A stretch of DNA of 64,000 nucleotides. Source: Rhizobium sp. RU33A (GTDB taxonomy: Bacteria > Pseudomonadota > Alphaproteobacteria > Rhizobiales > Rhizobiaceae). How positions within the stretch are numbered: the stretch's first letter is position 1; each line of letters starts with the position of its first letter. The translations under genes and the position numbers were made by a program. The notes under the pieces are model-generated. The model made no database searches. It saw only the letters and a program-made list of their open reading frames with translations, and was not told the DNA's origin. Location: positions 868,001 through 932,000 of the forward strand of contig NZ_FTMQ01000002.1 of the NCBI RefSeq assembly GCF_900156055.1, written 5' to 3'. Below, in pieces: positions 56,058-64,000 of the stretch.

Positions 56058-57287
56058 ATGAAGAAGTCGCTCAAAGAACGTCTCGCCATTCTCTCCGATG
56101 CCGCCAAATATGATGCGTCCTGCGCGTCCAGCGGGACGACCAAACGCGACTCGTCCGCCTCTGGCGGTCTCGGCTCGACAGAGGGGTCGGGCATCTGCCA
56201 TGCCTATGCGCCTGACGGCCGCTGTATCTCGCTTCTGAAGATCCTGCTCACCAATTTTTGCATCTATGATTGCGCTTATTGCATCAATCGCTCCTCGAGC
56301 AATGTCGAACGGGCGCGGTTTACGCCGGACGAGGTCGTCTGGCTGACGATCGAATTCTACCGGCGCAACTATATTGAGGGACTGTTTCTCTCCTCCGGGA
56401 TCATCAAATCCTCGGATGATACGATGGCTGAAATGGTGAAGATCGCCAGGGATCTGCGCACCAAGCACGATTTTCGCGGCTATATCCATCTGAAGACCAT
56501 CCCAGAGGCATCCGCGCATCTTGTCGAAGAGGCTGGGCTTTATGCCGATCGCCTGTCGATCAATATCGAGCTGCCGACCGATCACGGGCTGGAGCGCTAT
56601 GCGCCGGAGAAGCGTCCGGTCAACATCCGCCGTTCAATGGCAGATCTGAGGCTGAAGATCGACGAGGCGCGCGAGCCGACTCACACCGGGCGGCGCAAGA
56701 AGTTCGTGCCCGGTGGGCAGAGCACCCAGATGATCGTTGGTGCCGATGGCGCCAATGACGCGACGATCCTTGGCTCCAGCGCACGGCTCTACAGCAGTTA
56801 TGGGTTGAAGCGTGTCTACTACTCCGCCTTCAGCCCGATCCCCGACAGCTCGAAAAACCTGCCGCTAATCAAGCCGCCCTTGATGCGCGAGCATCGGCTT
56901 TATCAGGCGGACTGGCTTTATCGTTTCTACGGTTTCTCAGTCGAGGAGATTTCGTCGATCGGGCAGGGCGGCATGCTCGACCTGGAGCTCGATCCGAAGC
57001 TTGCCTGGGCGCTGGCGAACCGTGATCGTTTTCCGGTTGATGTCAACAAGGCCGATCGGGAGACGCTGCTGCGTGTCCCCGGTTTCGGGACGAAGACGGT
57101 GAACGGCTTGCTCTCGGCCCGCCGTCATCGGCGCGTGCGGCTGGAAGATCTGGCGCGGCTGGGCGTTTCGCTCAAGAAGGTACGATCTTTCATCGTCGCG
57201 GAAGGCTGGTCTCCTCATCAAAGTCTCGACCGCACGGATCTGCGGGCGGTGTTCGCGCCGCCGGCCGAGCAGCTGTCGCTATTCTGA
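56058..57287 (+). CDS. Putative DNA modification/repair radical SAM protein
   Basis: A 409-residue radical SAM enzyme. The [4Fe-4S] cluster motif is CIYDCAYC (C68, C72, C75). The C-terminal part has a helix-hairpin-helix DNA-binding run (VNKADRETLLRVPGFGTKTV). This family is known only from its pairing with a UdgX gene, as here; its chemistry is not established. The stop overlaps the next start (TGATG), so the two are coupled. ATG 56058 lacks a strong ribosome site. Confidence 0.9.
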   Translation: MKKSLKERLAILSDAAKYDASCASSGTTKRDSSASGGLGSTEGSGICHAYAPDGRCISLLKILLTNFCIYDCAYCINRSSSNVERARFTPDEVVWLTIEFYRRNYIEGLFLSSGIIKSSDDTMAEMVKIARDLRTKHDFRGYIHLKTIPEASAHLVEEAGLYADRLSINIELPTDHGLERYAPEKRPVNIRRSMADLRLKIDEAREPTHTGRRKKFVPGGQSTQMIVGADGANDATILGSSARLYSSYGLKRVYYSAFSPIPDSSKNLPLIKPPLMREHRLYQADWLYRFYGFSVEEISSIGQGGMLDLELDPKLAWALANRDRFPVDVNKADRETLLRVPGFGTKTVNGLLSARRHRRVRLEDLARLGVSLKKVRSFIVAEGWSPHQSLDRTDLRAVFAPPAEQLSLF

Positions 57288-58747
57288 TGCGAACCGTGAC
57301 GCTCGAAGGGCGGGGGGCGTTTGACGAGTGGCGTGATGCTGCGCGGGCGCTGCTGGCAGATCGGGTGGCGCCGGATCAGGTTCGCTGGCAGCTGTCGGGC
57401 GAGGGGGCCGATCTCTTCGGCGCGATGCTGCCAGAGACCGAGCCTGTCGATGTGCCATCCGGGACCGCCGTGCCGAAGGGCTTCATCGAGGCGGCGGAGG
57501 CGGCGATTTGCCATACGGATCCGGATCGATTCTCACTTCTCTATCGCATTCTCTGGCGGCTGCAGGCGGAACGGGCGCTGCTGCAGGTGAGCTCTGATCC
57601 TGATGTCTCGGACCTCGTCCGCTTGATCAAGAATGTCCGACGCGACAGCCACAAGATGAAGGCTTTCGTGCGGTTTCGCGAGGTCGATGCTGTGCAGGCG
57701 GGGCGACGGCGCTTCGTCGCCTGGTTCGAGCCGGAGCATTTCATCGTTGCCCGCACCGCCGGTTTCTTTCAGCGGCGCTTCACCGATATGGACTGGCTGA
57801 TTGCGACGCCCAAGGGGTCTGCGGCCTGGAACGGGCGGGACCTCAAGAGCTCGCAGGAACCAGCCGCCCGGCCGGAAGCGGAGGATGAGACCGACGAGCT
57901 CTGGCGGACCTATTTCGCCAATATCTTCAATCCGGCGCGGTTGAAGATCAAGGCAATGCAGTCGGAAATGCCGAAGAAGTATTGGAAGAACATGCCGGAA
58001 GCCTCGCTCATTCCAGACTTGATTGCGGGTGCAGAGCGGCGGGTCGCCGAGATGGCAGAGCGGCAGGCGAGCCAGCCGCCAGCCTTTCACGAGAGACTGC
58101 AGGCTCAGTGGCGGGGACGAGAAGGCGAGGAGGCATCGGTTGATCTGCCGCCGCTCGAACGGCTGCGCCACGAGGCAGCCGGTTGCACGCGTTGCCCGCT
58201 GCATTGCCATGCGACACAGACGGTGTTCGGCGAGGGGCCGAAGGATTCGGAGATCATGTTCGTCGGCGAGCAGCCGGGCGACACCGAGGATCTGGCGGGC
58301 AAGCCATTCATCGGCCCGGCTGGCCGGGTCTTCGATGAGGCCGTGGCGGCGGCAGGGATCGACCGAACTCAGGTCTACGTCACCAACGCGGTCAAGCATT
58401 TCAAATATGAGCGGCGCGGCAAGCGACGTATCCATATGCGGCCCGATGCCGGCGAGGTGGCCCATTGCCGCTGGTGGGTGGCAAAGGAGATCGAGATTAT
58501 TCGGCCGCGCATCGTCGTGGCCCTGGGTGCGACCGCCTATCTGTCGCTGACAGGTGAGAGCCGGCCGATCGCCGAGGTGCGGGGCATGCCGATCCCGATG
58601 CAGGAGGGCCGGATGTTGCTTGTGACCACGCATCCAGCGGCTATCCTCAGGATGCCGGATCCGGACCTGAAGGCGCGAAGCCTGGAGGCCTTTCGGTCGG
58701 ATCTTCAAGGTGTGCGGCGGCTTTTTGACACGCTGCCAGCCCTTTGA
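57287..58747 (+). CDS. UdgX-family uracil-DNA binding protein fused to DUF4130
   Basis: A 486-residue fusion: N-terminal DUF4130 domain (about 1-250) that normally accompanies the radical SAM partner, and a C-terminal uracil-DNA glycosylase-like domain (about 290-485). Motif A is GEQPGD (327-332), motif B HPAAILR (449-455), [4Fe-4S] ligands include C300, C303 and C394, and the UdgX-specific loop KRRIH is at 379-383. In mycobacterial UdgX that histidine forms a covalent bond with the abasic sugar, leaving a tight UdgX-DNA complex. Confidence 0.93.
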   Translation: MRTVTLEGRGAFDEWRDAARALLADRVAPDQVRWQLSGEGADLFGAMLPETEPVDVPSGTAVPKGFIEAAEAAICHTDPDRFSLLYRILWRLQAERALLQVSSDPDVSDLVRLIKNVRRDSHKMKAFVRFREVDAVQAGRRRFVAWFEPEHFIVARTAGFFQRRFTDMDWLIATPKGSAAWNGRDLKSSQEPAARPEAEDETDELWRTYFANIFNPARLKIKAMQSEMPKKYWKNMPEASLIPDLIAGAERRVAEMAERQASQPPAFHERLQAQWRGREGEEASVDLPPLERLRHEAAGCTRCPLHCHATQTVFGEGPKDSEIMFVGEQPGDTEDLAGKPFIGPAGRVFDEAVAAAGIDRTQVYVTNAVKHFKYERRGKRRIHMRPDAGEVAHCRWWVAKEIEIIRPRIVVALGATAYLSLTGESRPIAEVRGMPIPMQEGRMLLVTTHPAAILRMPDPDLKARSLEAFRSDLQGVRRLFDTLPAL

Positions 58748-59099
58748 CGAGGTGCTTCTGTGGCCGCCGACGCGGCTTTCGGATTTCCGTTCGCGCATAA
58801 ACGCGGGCCGCAATAACGGCGAGCAGGAGTGGCATCACCTTCGCCAGCAAGCAGTATAGCGCGAATCCGCCGGCAAAGCTGTCGCGCGCCATGCCTATAC
58901 AGGGGCGGCTTCTTTTCCCGTCTTGCGGCGGGCTCTCGGCGCTGATCGACCGGGCCCCCGCGACTGCCGGATTGGCCGCCGCTCGAAATCTCTCCCTTTA
59001 ATCTTCCGTTCATGTTCGGCTCATGCAGCTTTCAGCTTCGCGACGCATCTTCATGCCAACGCACTGGGATGGTCCCAGCGTCGCCAATGAGGTTAAGAA
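58748..59099. other. Intergenic region after udgX
   Basis: About 350 bases. An 81-residue frame (58647-58892, minus) with one hydrophobic segment overlaps the udgX end but has no ribosome-binding site, so it is not called. The right end contains a palindrome (59064-59078) in front of the exported-protein gene. Confidence 0.5.
59064..59078. promoter_or_regulatory. Palindrome in the leader of the exported-protein gene
   Basis: CTGGGA-TGG-TCCCAG, perfect six-base arms that extend with ACG/CGT flanks, 21 bases before ATG 59100. It could be an operator or an RNA hairpin just ahead of the ribosome-binding site. Confidence 0.4.
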
Positions 59100-59666
59100 A
59101 TGTTCAGATTTGCCGTTTCGACATTTGCTGCTGTGATGATTGCCTTCTCCGCCCAGGCGGAGATGCCGGTCAAGGCAACGATCATCGACAGCACTATCAC
59201 CCAGGCCCAGGTCGAGGCCGCTCAGGTTGCCTGGGGCGACGCGCTCGTCAAGATCGCCACGGATTACAAGGAGGGCGGCATCGACAAGGCCAAGGCAACG
59301 GCCAAGGCGGTGATTGACGGAGCCTATGGCTATAACCTCGGCCCGGTGCTGTTCAAGCCGACGCTGACCGTCGAGCCGCAGACCTTCCGCCCGACGGCCG
59401 AAGGGGCACTCGCCTATTTCGTCGGCCGTGACCCGAACTATCCGGCCGATAACGGCTTTGCGCTGAAGGGCTGGACCTCGGTCAAGATCGACAATTCGGC
59501 GATCTTCATCAGCGGCAAGACTGCGCAGACCATTGGCAAGGTCCATATCTCCGATGCCGAAGGGAAGGTCACCACAGTCGACAAGACCTGGGGCTATCAG
59601 CTTGACGATGCCGGCAATCTGCGGATCGTCCTGCATCACTCCTCGCTGCCCTATACCGGCAACTGA
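59100..59666 (+). CDS. Exported protein, possibly SnoaL/NTF2-like
   Basis: A 188-residue protein with a signal peptide (MFRFAVSTFAAVMIAFSAQAE). The rest (ITQAQVEAAQVAWGDALVKI, AYFVGRDPNYPADNGF, VDKTWGYQLDDAGNLRIVLH) has an NTF2/SnoaL-like pattern of helix then beta-strands ending in HHSSLPY. Similar proteins have, I believe, been labelled phosphoribosyl-AMP cyclohydrolase in databases; it lacks that enzyme's Zn-binding cysteines and is exported, so that label would be wrong. Confidence 0.78.
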   Translation: MFRFAVSTFAAVMIAFSAQAEMPVKATIIDSTITQAQVEAAQVAWGDALVKIATDYKEGGIDKAKATAKAVIDGAYGYNLGPVLFKPTLTVEPQTFRPTAEGALAYFVGRDPNYPADNGFALKGWTSVKIDNSAIFISGKTAQTIGKVHISDAEGKVTTVDKTWGYQLDDAGNLRIVLHHSSLPYTGN

Positions 59667-59708
59667 AGCATTCAGGCGAACAAACCTCAGCTTGTCTGGT
59701 CATGATGC

Positions 59709-59735
59709 GCGCCTCTGAGAACCCCTCAGGGGCGC
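59709..59735. terminator. Hairpin between convergent genes
   Basis: GCGCCTCTGAG-AACCC-CTCAGGGGCGC, an 11-bp stem with one G-U pair overlapping the response-regulator stop codon. No clear T tract, so termination is only likely. Confidence 0.4.
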
Positions 59736-60430
59736 GTCACCGTCAGGCGATACCCGAGACCCCGGATGGCCGTGATCTTCACATCGGGGTCCAGACTGGC
59801 AAGCTTACGCCGCAGCCGGCTGACATAGACATCGACGACATTGGTCAGCGGATCACGATCGGCCGCCCAGACCCGCGCCAGAATGCGTTCTCGGCTGACC
59901 GTTGCCCCGGCCTGTGCGGCCAGCAGTTCGATCATTGCCATTTCCAATGCACTGAGCAGGACCTCGCCAGTTGCGCTGCGCAGACCCGGCAGTTGCCGAT
60001 CCAGGATAATCTGACCAATCTGCAAAAGCTTGGGCGCAGTGGTGGCCTTTGTCCGACGCATCAGCGCTTCAATTCGGGCCAGCAATTCATCGAAATCAAA
60101 GGGTTTGGCCAAATAGTCATCGGCCCCGCGTCGCAAGCCATCAGCGCGCTCCTGGCTTTCTCCCATGGCGCTCAACATCAAGACCGGGACCTGGTGGTTG
60201 CGCTGGCGCAGCATCTGGCAGAGGCTCAATCCATCGAGTTCCGGCAACATGACATCAAGAATGACAACACCTGCCAGGTTCTCCGTCGTGCAGGTACGGG
60301 CAAAAGCCTCGGCGGCGGCCAGGCCCTCGCGGCCGTTTCGGAACCAGGTGACGGTATAGCCCTCGGCCTGCAGGCCGCGCTGCAGAAAATCGGCAACCCG
60401 GACATCGTCCTCGATCAGGAGAATGTTCAT
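59726..60430 (-). CDS. OmpR-family response regulator
   Basis: A 234-residue receiver (phospho-Asp59 in VVILDVMLPELDG) plus winged-helix effector (TNVVDVYVSRLRRKLA). The start overlaps the upstream kinase stop by four bases, so the pair is translationally coupled. Its targets and signal are unknown. Confidence 0.92.
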   Translation of the reverse strand: MNILLIEDDVRVADFLQRGLQAEGYTVTWFRNGREGLAAAEAFARTCTTENLAGVVILDVMLPELDGLSLCQMLRQRNHQVPVLMLSAMGESQERADGLRRGADDYLAKPFDFDELLARIEALMRRTKATTAPKLLQIGQIILDRQLPGLRSATGEVLLSALEMAMIELLAAQAGATVSRERILARVWAADRDPLTNVVDVYVSRLRRKLASLDPDVKITAIRGLGYRLTVTRP

Positions 60431-62061
60431 TGAGGCTCCTCATCCGTCAAGGGCGGCGACAGCGGCAGGCTTAGGCGTGCAAGCGTGCCGGTACCCTGTG
60501 GCGGTCCCAAGATCATCAGGCTGCCGCCCTGGGCCTCGGCTAACTGCCAGGCGATGGCCAGACCAAGTCCGAGACCATCCGGTCTGTGCATGCGGGCCTT
60601 GCTTGAACGCCAGCCGCGATCAAAAACATGGGGCAGGTCTTCGGCGCTGATGCCGATGCCCTGGTCGATGATGTCGATCTCGATACGCTCAGCCGCGGCT
60701 TTTGCGACGTTTACCTGCACTTCGCCACCGGGATGCGAATAGCGGATGGCATTGTCGATGAGGCAAACCAGAACCTGGCGGAGCCGGTTGGGATCCGCCT
60801 CGACCACATCCTTTAGCAGAGGGTCCGGCCCTTTGAGCTGAACGGCCCGTTCGGCCGCAATGGCGCCGGCAGCCTCCAGGGCCGAATGGATCACCTCACC
60901 AAGTACCAGCTCTGAACACTCGATCACCGGCCGGGCCTTCGGATCGCGCACCAGCACCAGCAGATCCTCGATCAGGTGGCCCATCTGGCGCGAGACCGTG
61001 ACGATCCGTTCCAAGGCGGCCCGATAGGCGCTGCTGTCAGGATTTTTCTGTCTAAGGGCCACTTGGGCTTCACCGCGGATCACGGTGACCGGGGTGCGCA
61101 GTTCATGGCCGATATCGGCAAGCAATTGGGCACGTGCTCCTTCCGATGCCGCAAGTTCATCCACGGTGCGGCTGAGTTCGGCAGTGCGGGTGGCTACCTG
61201 CTGTTCAAGCTCAATCCTGTCTTCGGTGGCGCGGTTGCGGGACTGCTCGACCTCACCCGCCATGCTGTTCAGCTGGTCGCCGAGATGACGGAATTCGAGA
61301 TCGCGAAAGCGTTGAAAACGATAGGAGAAATTGCCTTTTTGATAGGCGCTCAAACCCTGTTCCAGCTGTTCCAGCGGTTGACGGAAGCGGCTGACCAGAA
61401 AGGTGGCGAGGACAAAGGTGGCAAACAGTCCAAATCCGCCGGCGAACAGAAAGAGCTGGCGTGCGGTCGCCAACCCGGCATCGGCCCGCGTCCGTTCCGC
61501 CTCCAGCGCCACTCCCTCGGTCGCCAAAGCTTTTTTAAGGGCCTCGGCGGGTGAGACCCCCTGAACCTGGCCGAACTGGGTATCGACCTCGGCCATGCGC
61601 GAGACCGTGGGCGAGGGGGATGACGGCAGGGAGGCTGTCTCCTGTTCGAGGCTGGCGGCGACCTCCTTCAAAAAGGCAAGAAGCTTCGTTCTTTCTTCAT
61701 GCTCCACGAGGTTCTTGTGGCGAGCACGATCCATGTCACGCGCCAGGCCGGCCTTTTCCGCCACCCGTGCTATCAGGCCATCCATGCGCTCGAAGATGGC
61801 GTCGAGCTGGGCAGGTTCTCCGGGTTCATTCAGCAATCTGCGGAGGCTCCAGTTGCGAAGTGCCGCCTTTTCCAGATCGAAACTGAGGAGTGCTGAATAA
61901 ATGTCGTGGGCAATGCGCCCGCGCTCGACGCGGTACTGGGATTCGTTCAGCACATACCAGCCGGCGAAAGCAAGGACGACGGTTGGGATGGCCAGGCCCA
62001 GAAAGGCCAGCCGCAGCTGGGTCACATAACGCAGGGATAGGTCAAGTCGTGTGCGTTTCAT
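60427..62061 (-). CDS. Sensor histidine kinase
   Basis: A 544-residue membrane kinase: helix 17-36, a large helical periplasmic sensor 37-200, helix 203-224, HAMP 225-277, coiled coil, then phospho-accepting His319 in LLADIGHELRTPVTVIRG and an ATPase domain (VCLIDNAIRYSHPGG, IIDQGIGI, DGLGLGLAIAWQLA). Cognate of the response regulator downstream. The all-helical sensor resembles four-helix-bundle receptor domains. Confidence 0.92.
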   Translation of the reverse strand: MKRTRLDLSLRYVTQLRLAFLGLAIPTVVLAFAGWYVLNESQYRVERGRIAHDIYSALLSFDLEKAALRNWSLRRLLNEPGEPAQLDAIFERMDGLIARVAEKAGLARDMDRARHKNLVEHEERTKLLAFLKEVAASLEQETASLPSSPSPTVSRMAEVDTQFGQVQGVSPAEALKKALATEGVALEAERTRADAGLATARQLFLFAGGFGLFATFVLATFLVSRFRQPLEQLEQGLSAYQKGNFSYRFQRFRDLEFRHLGDQLNSMAGEVEQSRNRATEDRIELEQQVATRTAELSRTVDELAASEGARAQLLADIGHELRTPVTVIRGEAQVALRQKNPDSSAYRAALERIVTVSRQMGHLIEDLLVLVRDPKARPVIECSELVLGEVIHSALEAAGAIAAERAVQLKGPDPLLKDVVEADPNRLRQVLVCLIDNAIRYSHPGGEVQVNVAKAAAERIEIDIIDQGIGISAEDLPHVFDRGWRSSKARMHRPDGLGLGLAIAWQLAEAQGGSLMILGPPQGTGTLARLSLPLSPPLTDEEPQ

Positions 62062-62179
62062 CGTTCGCCGCTGTCATGATTTGAGACGAGGTCTTTCTTC
62101 TCTAGCCGGGCCGCGCGCCGCCGGCATCCTTTTTTCTGCTGTTGAGAGCGGTTGCAGGTGGCTTTGAGTGCCGCACGGC

Positions 62180-62444
62180 AGTGGGAAATGTCGCCGCACG
62201 AAGCCACCCCTCAGCAAGACCTTGCGCCGACCGAAGCGGCCGCCCGGCGTGTCTGTTGTGTCGAGAAAGCCGGCGACCATGAAGACGGAGATGTCGTCGA
62301 TCCGTAAGGCTAGGGGGCCGACGGATCGAGGTCGGGCAGGATCGCTGGCATGGCGAGAAACAGGACCGAGAGGTCCATCGAATAGATCAGGGAGGCAATC
62401 GACAGGATGAAGAGGCCGATCCGATGTTGACTGATTGCGAGCAT
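62180..62444 (-). pseudogene. Degenerate N-terminus of a DHA2-family MFS drug transporter
   Basis: From ATG 62444 the frame reads MLAISQHRIGLFILSIAS... and MDLSVLFLAMPAIL, the first helix of DHA2 (SmvA/QacA-type) exporters, then stops at TAG 62312-62310. In another frame, directly onward, RIDDISVFMVAGFL and GGRFGRRKVLL give the second helix and MFS motif A of the same protein. So one gene has been frameshifted and cut to about 80 of some 500 codons. The region 62062-62449 holds nothing else. Confidence 0.8.
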
Positions 62445-62449
62445 GGCCT

Positions 62450-62878
62450 CTAGGCGCCAAGCTCCGCCACGAGCCGATCAAAGTTCTGTTCGTTCGCCGC
62501 AGCAATGAAGCGCTCGATCTCGCGGTTTTCCGGCGTGTCGTCGAACTGCATGTGCCAGGTCATGCGTGTTCCCTCGGCCTCCGTGGCGAAGGTCACCTCG
62601 AGCGTGAAGACATGCATCGGTTCATGGTGGAGGGCAAGTATGCGTGACGGCGCCTCAATCGCCTGAAAGGTCCAGCGATTGGCAAAGCCGGTGCCGTCGG
62701 AATTTGTCATGGTGACGCGCCAGTCACCGCCGGGCGAAAAGTCGAAATGGGTGATTTCGTTGGTGAAGCCGTGCGGTCCCCACCAGCGGGCAAGGGTCAC
62801 CGGGTCGGCGAAGGCGGCGAACAGGGTTTCGGCCGGAATGTCGATGATGCGTTCGGTGACAATGTGCAGCTTTTCCAT
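62450..62878 (-). CDS. SRPBCC/AHSA1-type domain protein
   Basis: A 142-residue START-like fold protein: IDIPAETLFAAFADPVTLARWWGPHGFTN-type opening (key LARWWGPHG), FSPGGDWRV and the C-terminal helix with FIAAANEQNFDRLVAEL. Such proteins bind hydrophobic ligands; the substrate is unknown. ATG 62878 follows GGAGG. The MFS remnant begins five bases downstream, so they once formed a unit. Confidence 0.87.
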   Translation of the reverse strand: MEKLHIVTERIIDIPAETLFAAFADPVTLARWWGPHGFTNEITHFDFSPGGDWRVTMTNSDGTGFANRWTFQAIEAPSRILALHHEPMHVFTLEVTFATEAEGTRMTWHMQFDDTPENREIERFIAAANEQNFDRLVAELGA

Positions 62879-62991
62879 CAAAAACCTCCAGACGATCACA
62901 GCTTGCCAAGATGGGAGGCTTCGCGTTTAACACGTGGCAGACCCGGCCGGATAGTCTCGCGACACGGCAGGGTTTGGGAGGGGTAATTCAG

Positions 62992-63849
62992 TTGCATTCG
63001 ACATTCGTACTGACCGCCGTCGCCATGCTGGCCTTCGCTGCCAATTCGCTCCTGGCGCGAGAAGCGCTCGGCACCGTGTCGATCGAGGCTGCGGGCTATA
63101 CCGCCGTCCGTATCGTTTCCGGGGCGCTGGTCCTTTACGGCCTGATGCGGCGCGGGCCGCTTCAGTCTGCATCGGTTGACAGACGCCTGCCGGGTGATTG
63201 GTGGGCGGCTGCGGCTCTTTTCGTTTATGCCATCGCCTTCTCCGCGGCCTATCTTTCGCTTGGGGCTGCGACCGGGGCGCTGATCCTCTTTTCGTCCGTC
63301 CAGGCGAGCATGCTGGCCTTCGGTCTTTTCAAGGGCGATCGGCCGAGCCTGCGGGAGGTGATCGGCTTTGCGATCGCTTTCGGCGCCTTCGTCTATCTCA
63401 TCCTGCCCGGCGTGGGACGACCGGATCTCGTCGGCAGCCTGCTGATGATCGCCTCGGGCATGGCTTGGGCTGTCTATACGCTGCGCGGTCGAGGCTCGCG
63501 CGATCCGATTGGCGAGACTGCCGGCAATTTCGTCCGGGCCTCCGCCTTTTGCCTGCCGCTGGCAGGATTCGCCCTGGTTTACGAGACGGCGACGCTCGCA
63601 GGCGTTCTCCTCGCCCTCGGGTCTGGCATCGTTGCGTCAGGGCTTGGCTATTCCGTCTGGTACAGAGCGTTGCGGGGGCTCACCACGTTTCAGGCGGCCC
63701 TCATTCAGCTGTCCGTCCCGGTCATTGCGGCGCTCGGTGCGATCCTCTTCCTCAATGAGCGGCTGACCCTGCATTTTGTCGTGGCGGCCGCTTTCGTCAT
63801 TGGCGGCATCGCCTTTGCTATTTTCGCCAAGCAGAAGCGGCAGGCCTGA
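62992..63849 (+). CDS. DMT-superfamily transporter, EamA type
   Basis: A 285-residue membrane protein with about ten helices in two EamA halves (TAVAMLAFAANSLLAREAL and FVVAAAFVIGGIAFAIFA at the ends; LNERLT before the last helix is typical). TTG 62992 is preceded by GGGAGGGG and gives a normal family start; the only in-frame ATG (62911) would add 27 residues of non-membrane sequence. Substrate unknown, perhaps amino acids or metabolites. Confidence 0.82.
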   Translation: MHSTFVLTAVAMLAFAANSLLAREALGTVSIEAAGYTAVRIVSGALVLYGLMRRGPLQSASVDRRLPGDWWAAAALFVYAIAFSAAYLSLGAATGALILFSSVQASMLAFGLFKGDRPSLREVIGFAIAFGAFVYLILPGVGRPDLVGSLLMIASGMAWAVYTLRGRGSRDPIGETAGNFVRASAFCLPLAGFALVYETATLAGVLLALGSGIVASGLGYSVWYRALRGLTTFQAALIQLSVPVIAALGAILFLNERLTLHFVVAAAFVIGGIAFAIFAKQKRQA

Positions 63850-63870
63850 AAGCGCCGAGGTTCGGCTTGG

Positions 63871-64000
63871 TCAGTTGAAGAATTCGAGCAATCCCGAAAT
63901 GACCGTTGCGCCGCCGATGGGCGCGATGAACAGCAGGATGATGTTCAGCCCGACGATCCAGGCCAGGGCCTTCTGCTGGCGCGGCGTCAGAGGCTCCGGC
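63871..64000 (-). CDS. Membrane protein, C-terminal part only
   Basis: The last 42 codons of a gene running off the right edge (TGA at 63873-63871). The visible end has one hydrophobic helix (ALAWIVGLNIILLFIAPIGG) after a PRQQK basic turn. No family can be given. Confidence 0.5.
   Translation of the reverse strand, partial: PEPLTPRQQKALAWIVGLNIILLFIAPIGGATVISGLLEFFN

Noticed and set aside
58647..58892. 81-residue minus-strand frame with a hydrophobic stretch
   Set aside because: Overlaps udgX by 100 bases, lacks a ribosome-binding site and ends in low-quality sequence.

Overview
The window is GC-rich, densely coded chromosomal DNA from an alphaproteobacterium, almost certainly a member of the Rhizobiaceae (Rhizobium/Agrobacterium/Sinorhizobium relatives). 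The evidence is gene content and order I recognise from that family: petABC, an rplY-pth-ychF-maoC neighbourhood, an lgt-midA-pgeF-M24 operon, a greA-lpsB-lrp LPS-core block, trxB-lsrB next to an AbcR-type small RNA, a petP/petR-like regulator set, a BA14K protein and a RIME-like palindromic repeat. No rRNA, tRNA, CRISPR, phage or insertion sequence was seen.

Region by region. 1-2.5 kb: end of a YdcZ-type transporter pair and an ABC exporter. 2.7-5.5 kb: petABC (cytochrome bc1), then apt. 6.2-7.6 kb: tightly overlapped maoC-maoC-glutathione peroxidase operon on the minus strand, beside a Crp-type regulator and a small DUF2892 membrane protein. 8.7-18.1 kb: ychF, pth and rplY on the minus strand, interrupted by clpS, a RidA/TetR pair with three operator-like palindromes, prmB, and an SBP plus GGDEF-EAL pair. 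18.4-20.5 kb: a second c-di-GMP enzyme with an MHYT sensor. 20.6-23.8 kb: a GAF-Fis regulator, an aldehyde dehydrogenase, a palindromic repeat and a DUF779 protein. 24.8-30.8 kb: prs, a lipoprotein and the lgt-midA-pgeF-M24 operon. 31-33.4 kb: ubiK, then ybjN-proC-csaA. 33.4-36.1 kb: petP-like MarR, petR-like OmpR and a histidine kinase.

36.4-46.3 kb: a small membrane peptide, an MBL hydrolase, BA14K, a cold-shock protein, two PQQ-type sugar dehydrogenases flanking aspartate aminotransferase, an OpgC-type acyltransferase, a ChaA-like antiporter and a DUF2188 protein. 46.3-50.3 kb: LysR divergent from an SDR/membrane-protein pair, then ArsR with an old yellow enzyme. 50.4-55.8 kb: AbcR-like sRNA, lsrB/vtlR, trxB, lrp, two LPS glycosyltransferases and greA. 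56-58.7 kb: radical SAM plus UdgX DNA-uracil cassette. 59.1-62.1 kb: an exported protein of unknown function and a two-component system. 62.1-64 kb: remains of a DHA2 drug-efflux transporter, an SRPBCC protein, an EamA transporter and a truncated membrane protein at the edge.

The most rewarding items are the AbcR small RNA, which is not an ORF and was found by its structure and context; the UdgX/radical-SAM pair; the triple palindrome between ridA and tetR; matched inverted repeats in front of the GAF-Fis regulator and its aldehyde dehydrogenase; a frameshifted, truncated MFS pseudogene; and a 13-bp-arm inverted repeat at 38.6 kb. Family assignments come from recall of motifs and neighbourhoods; no database search was run.
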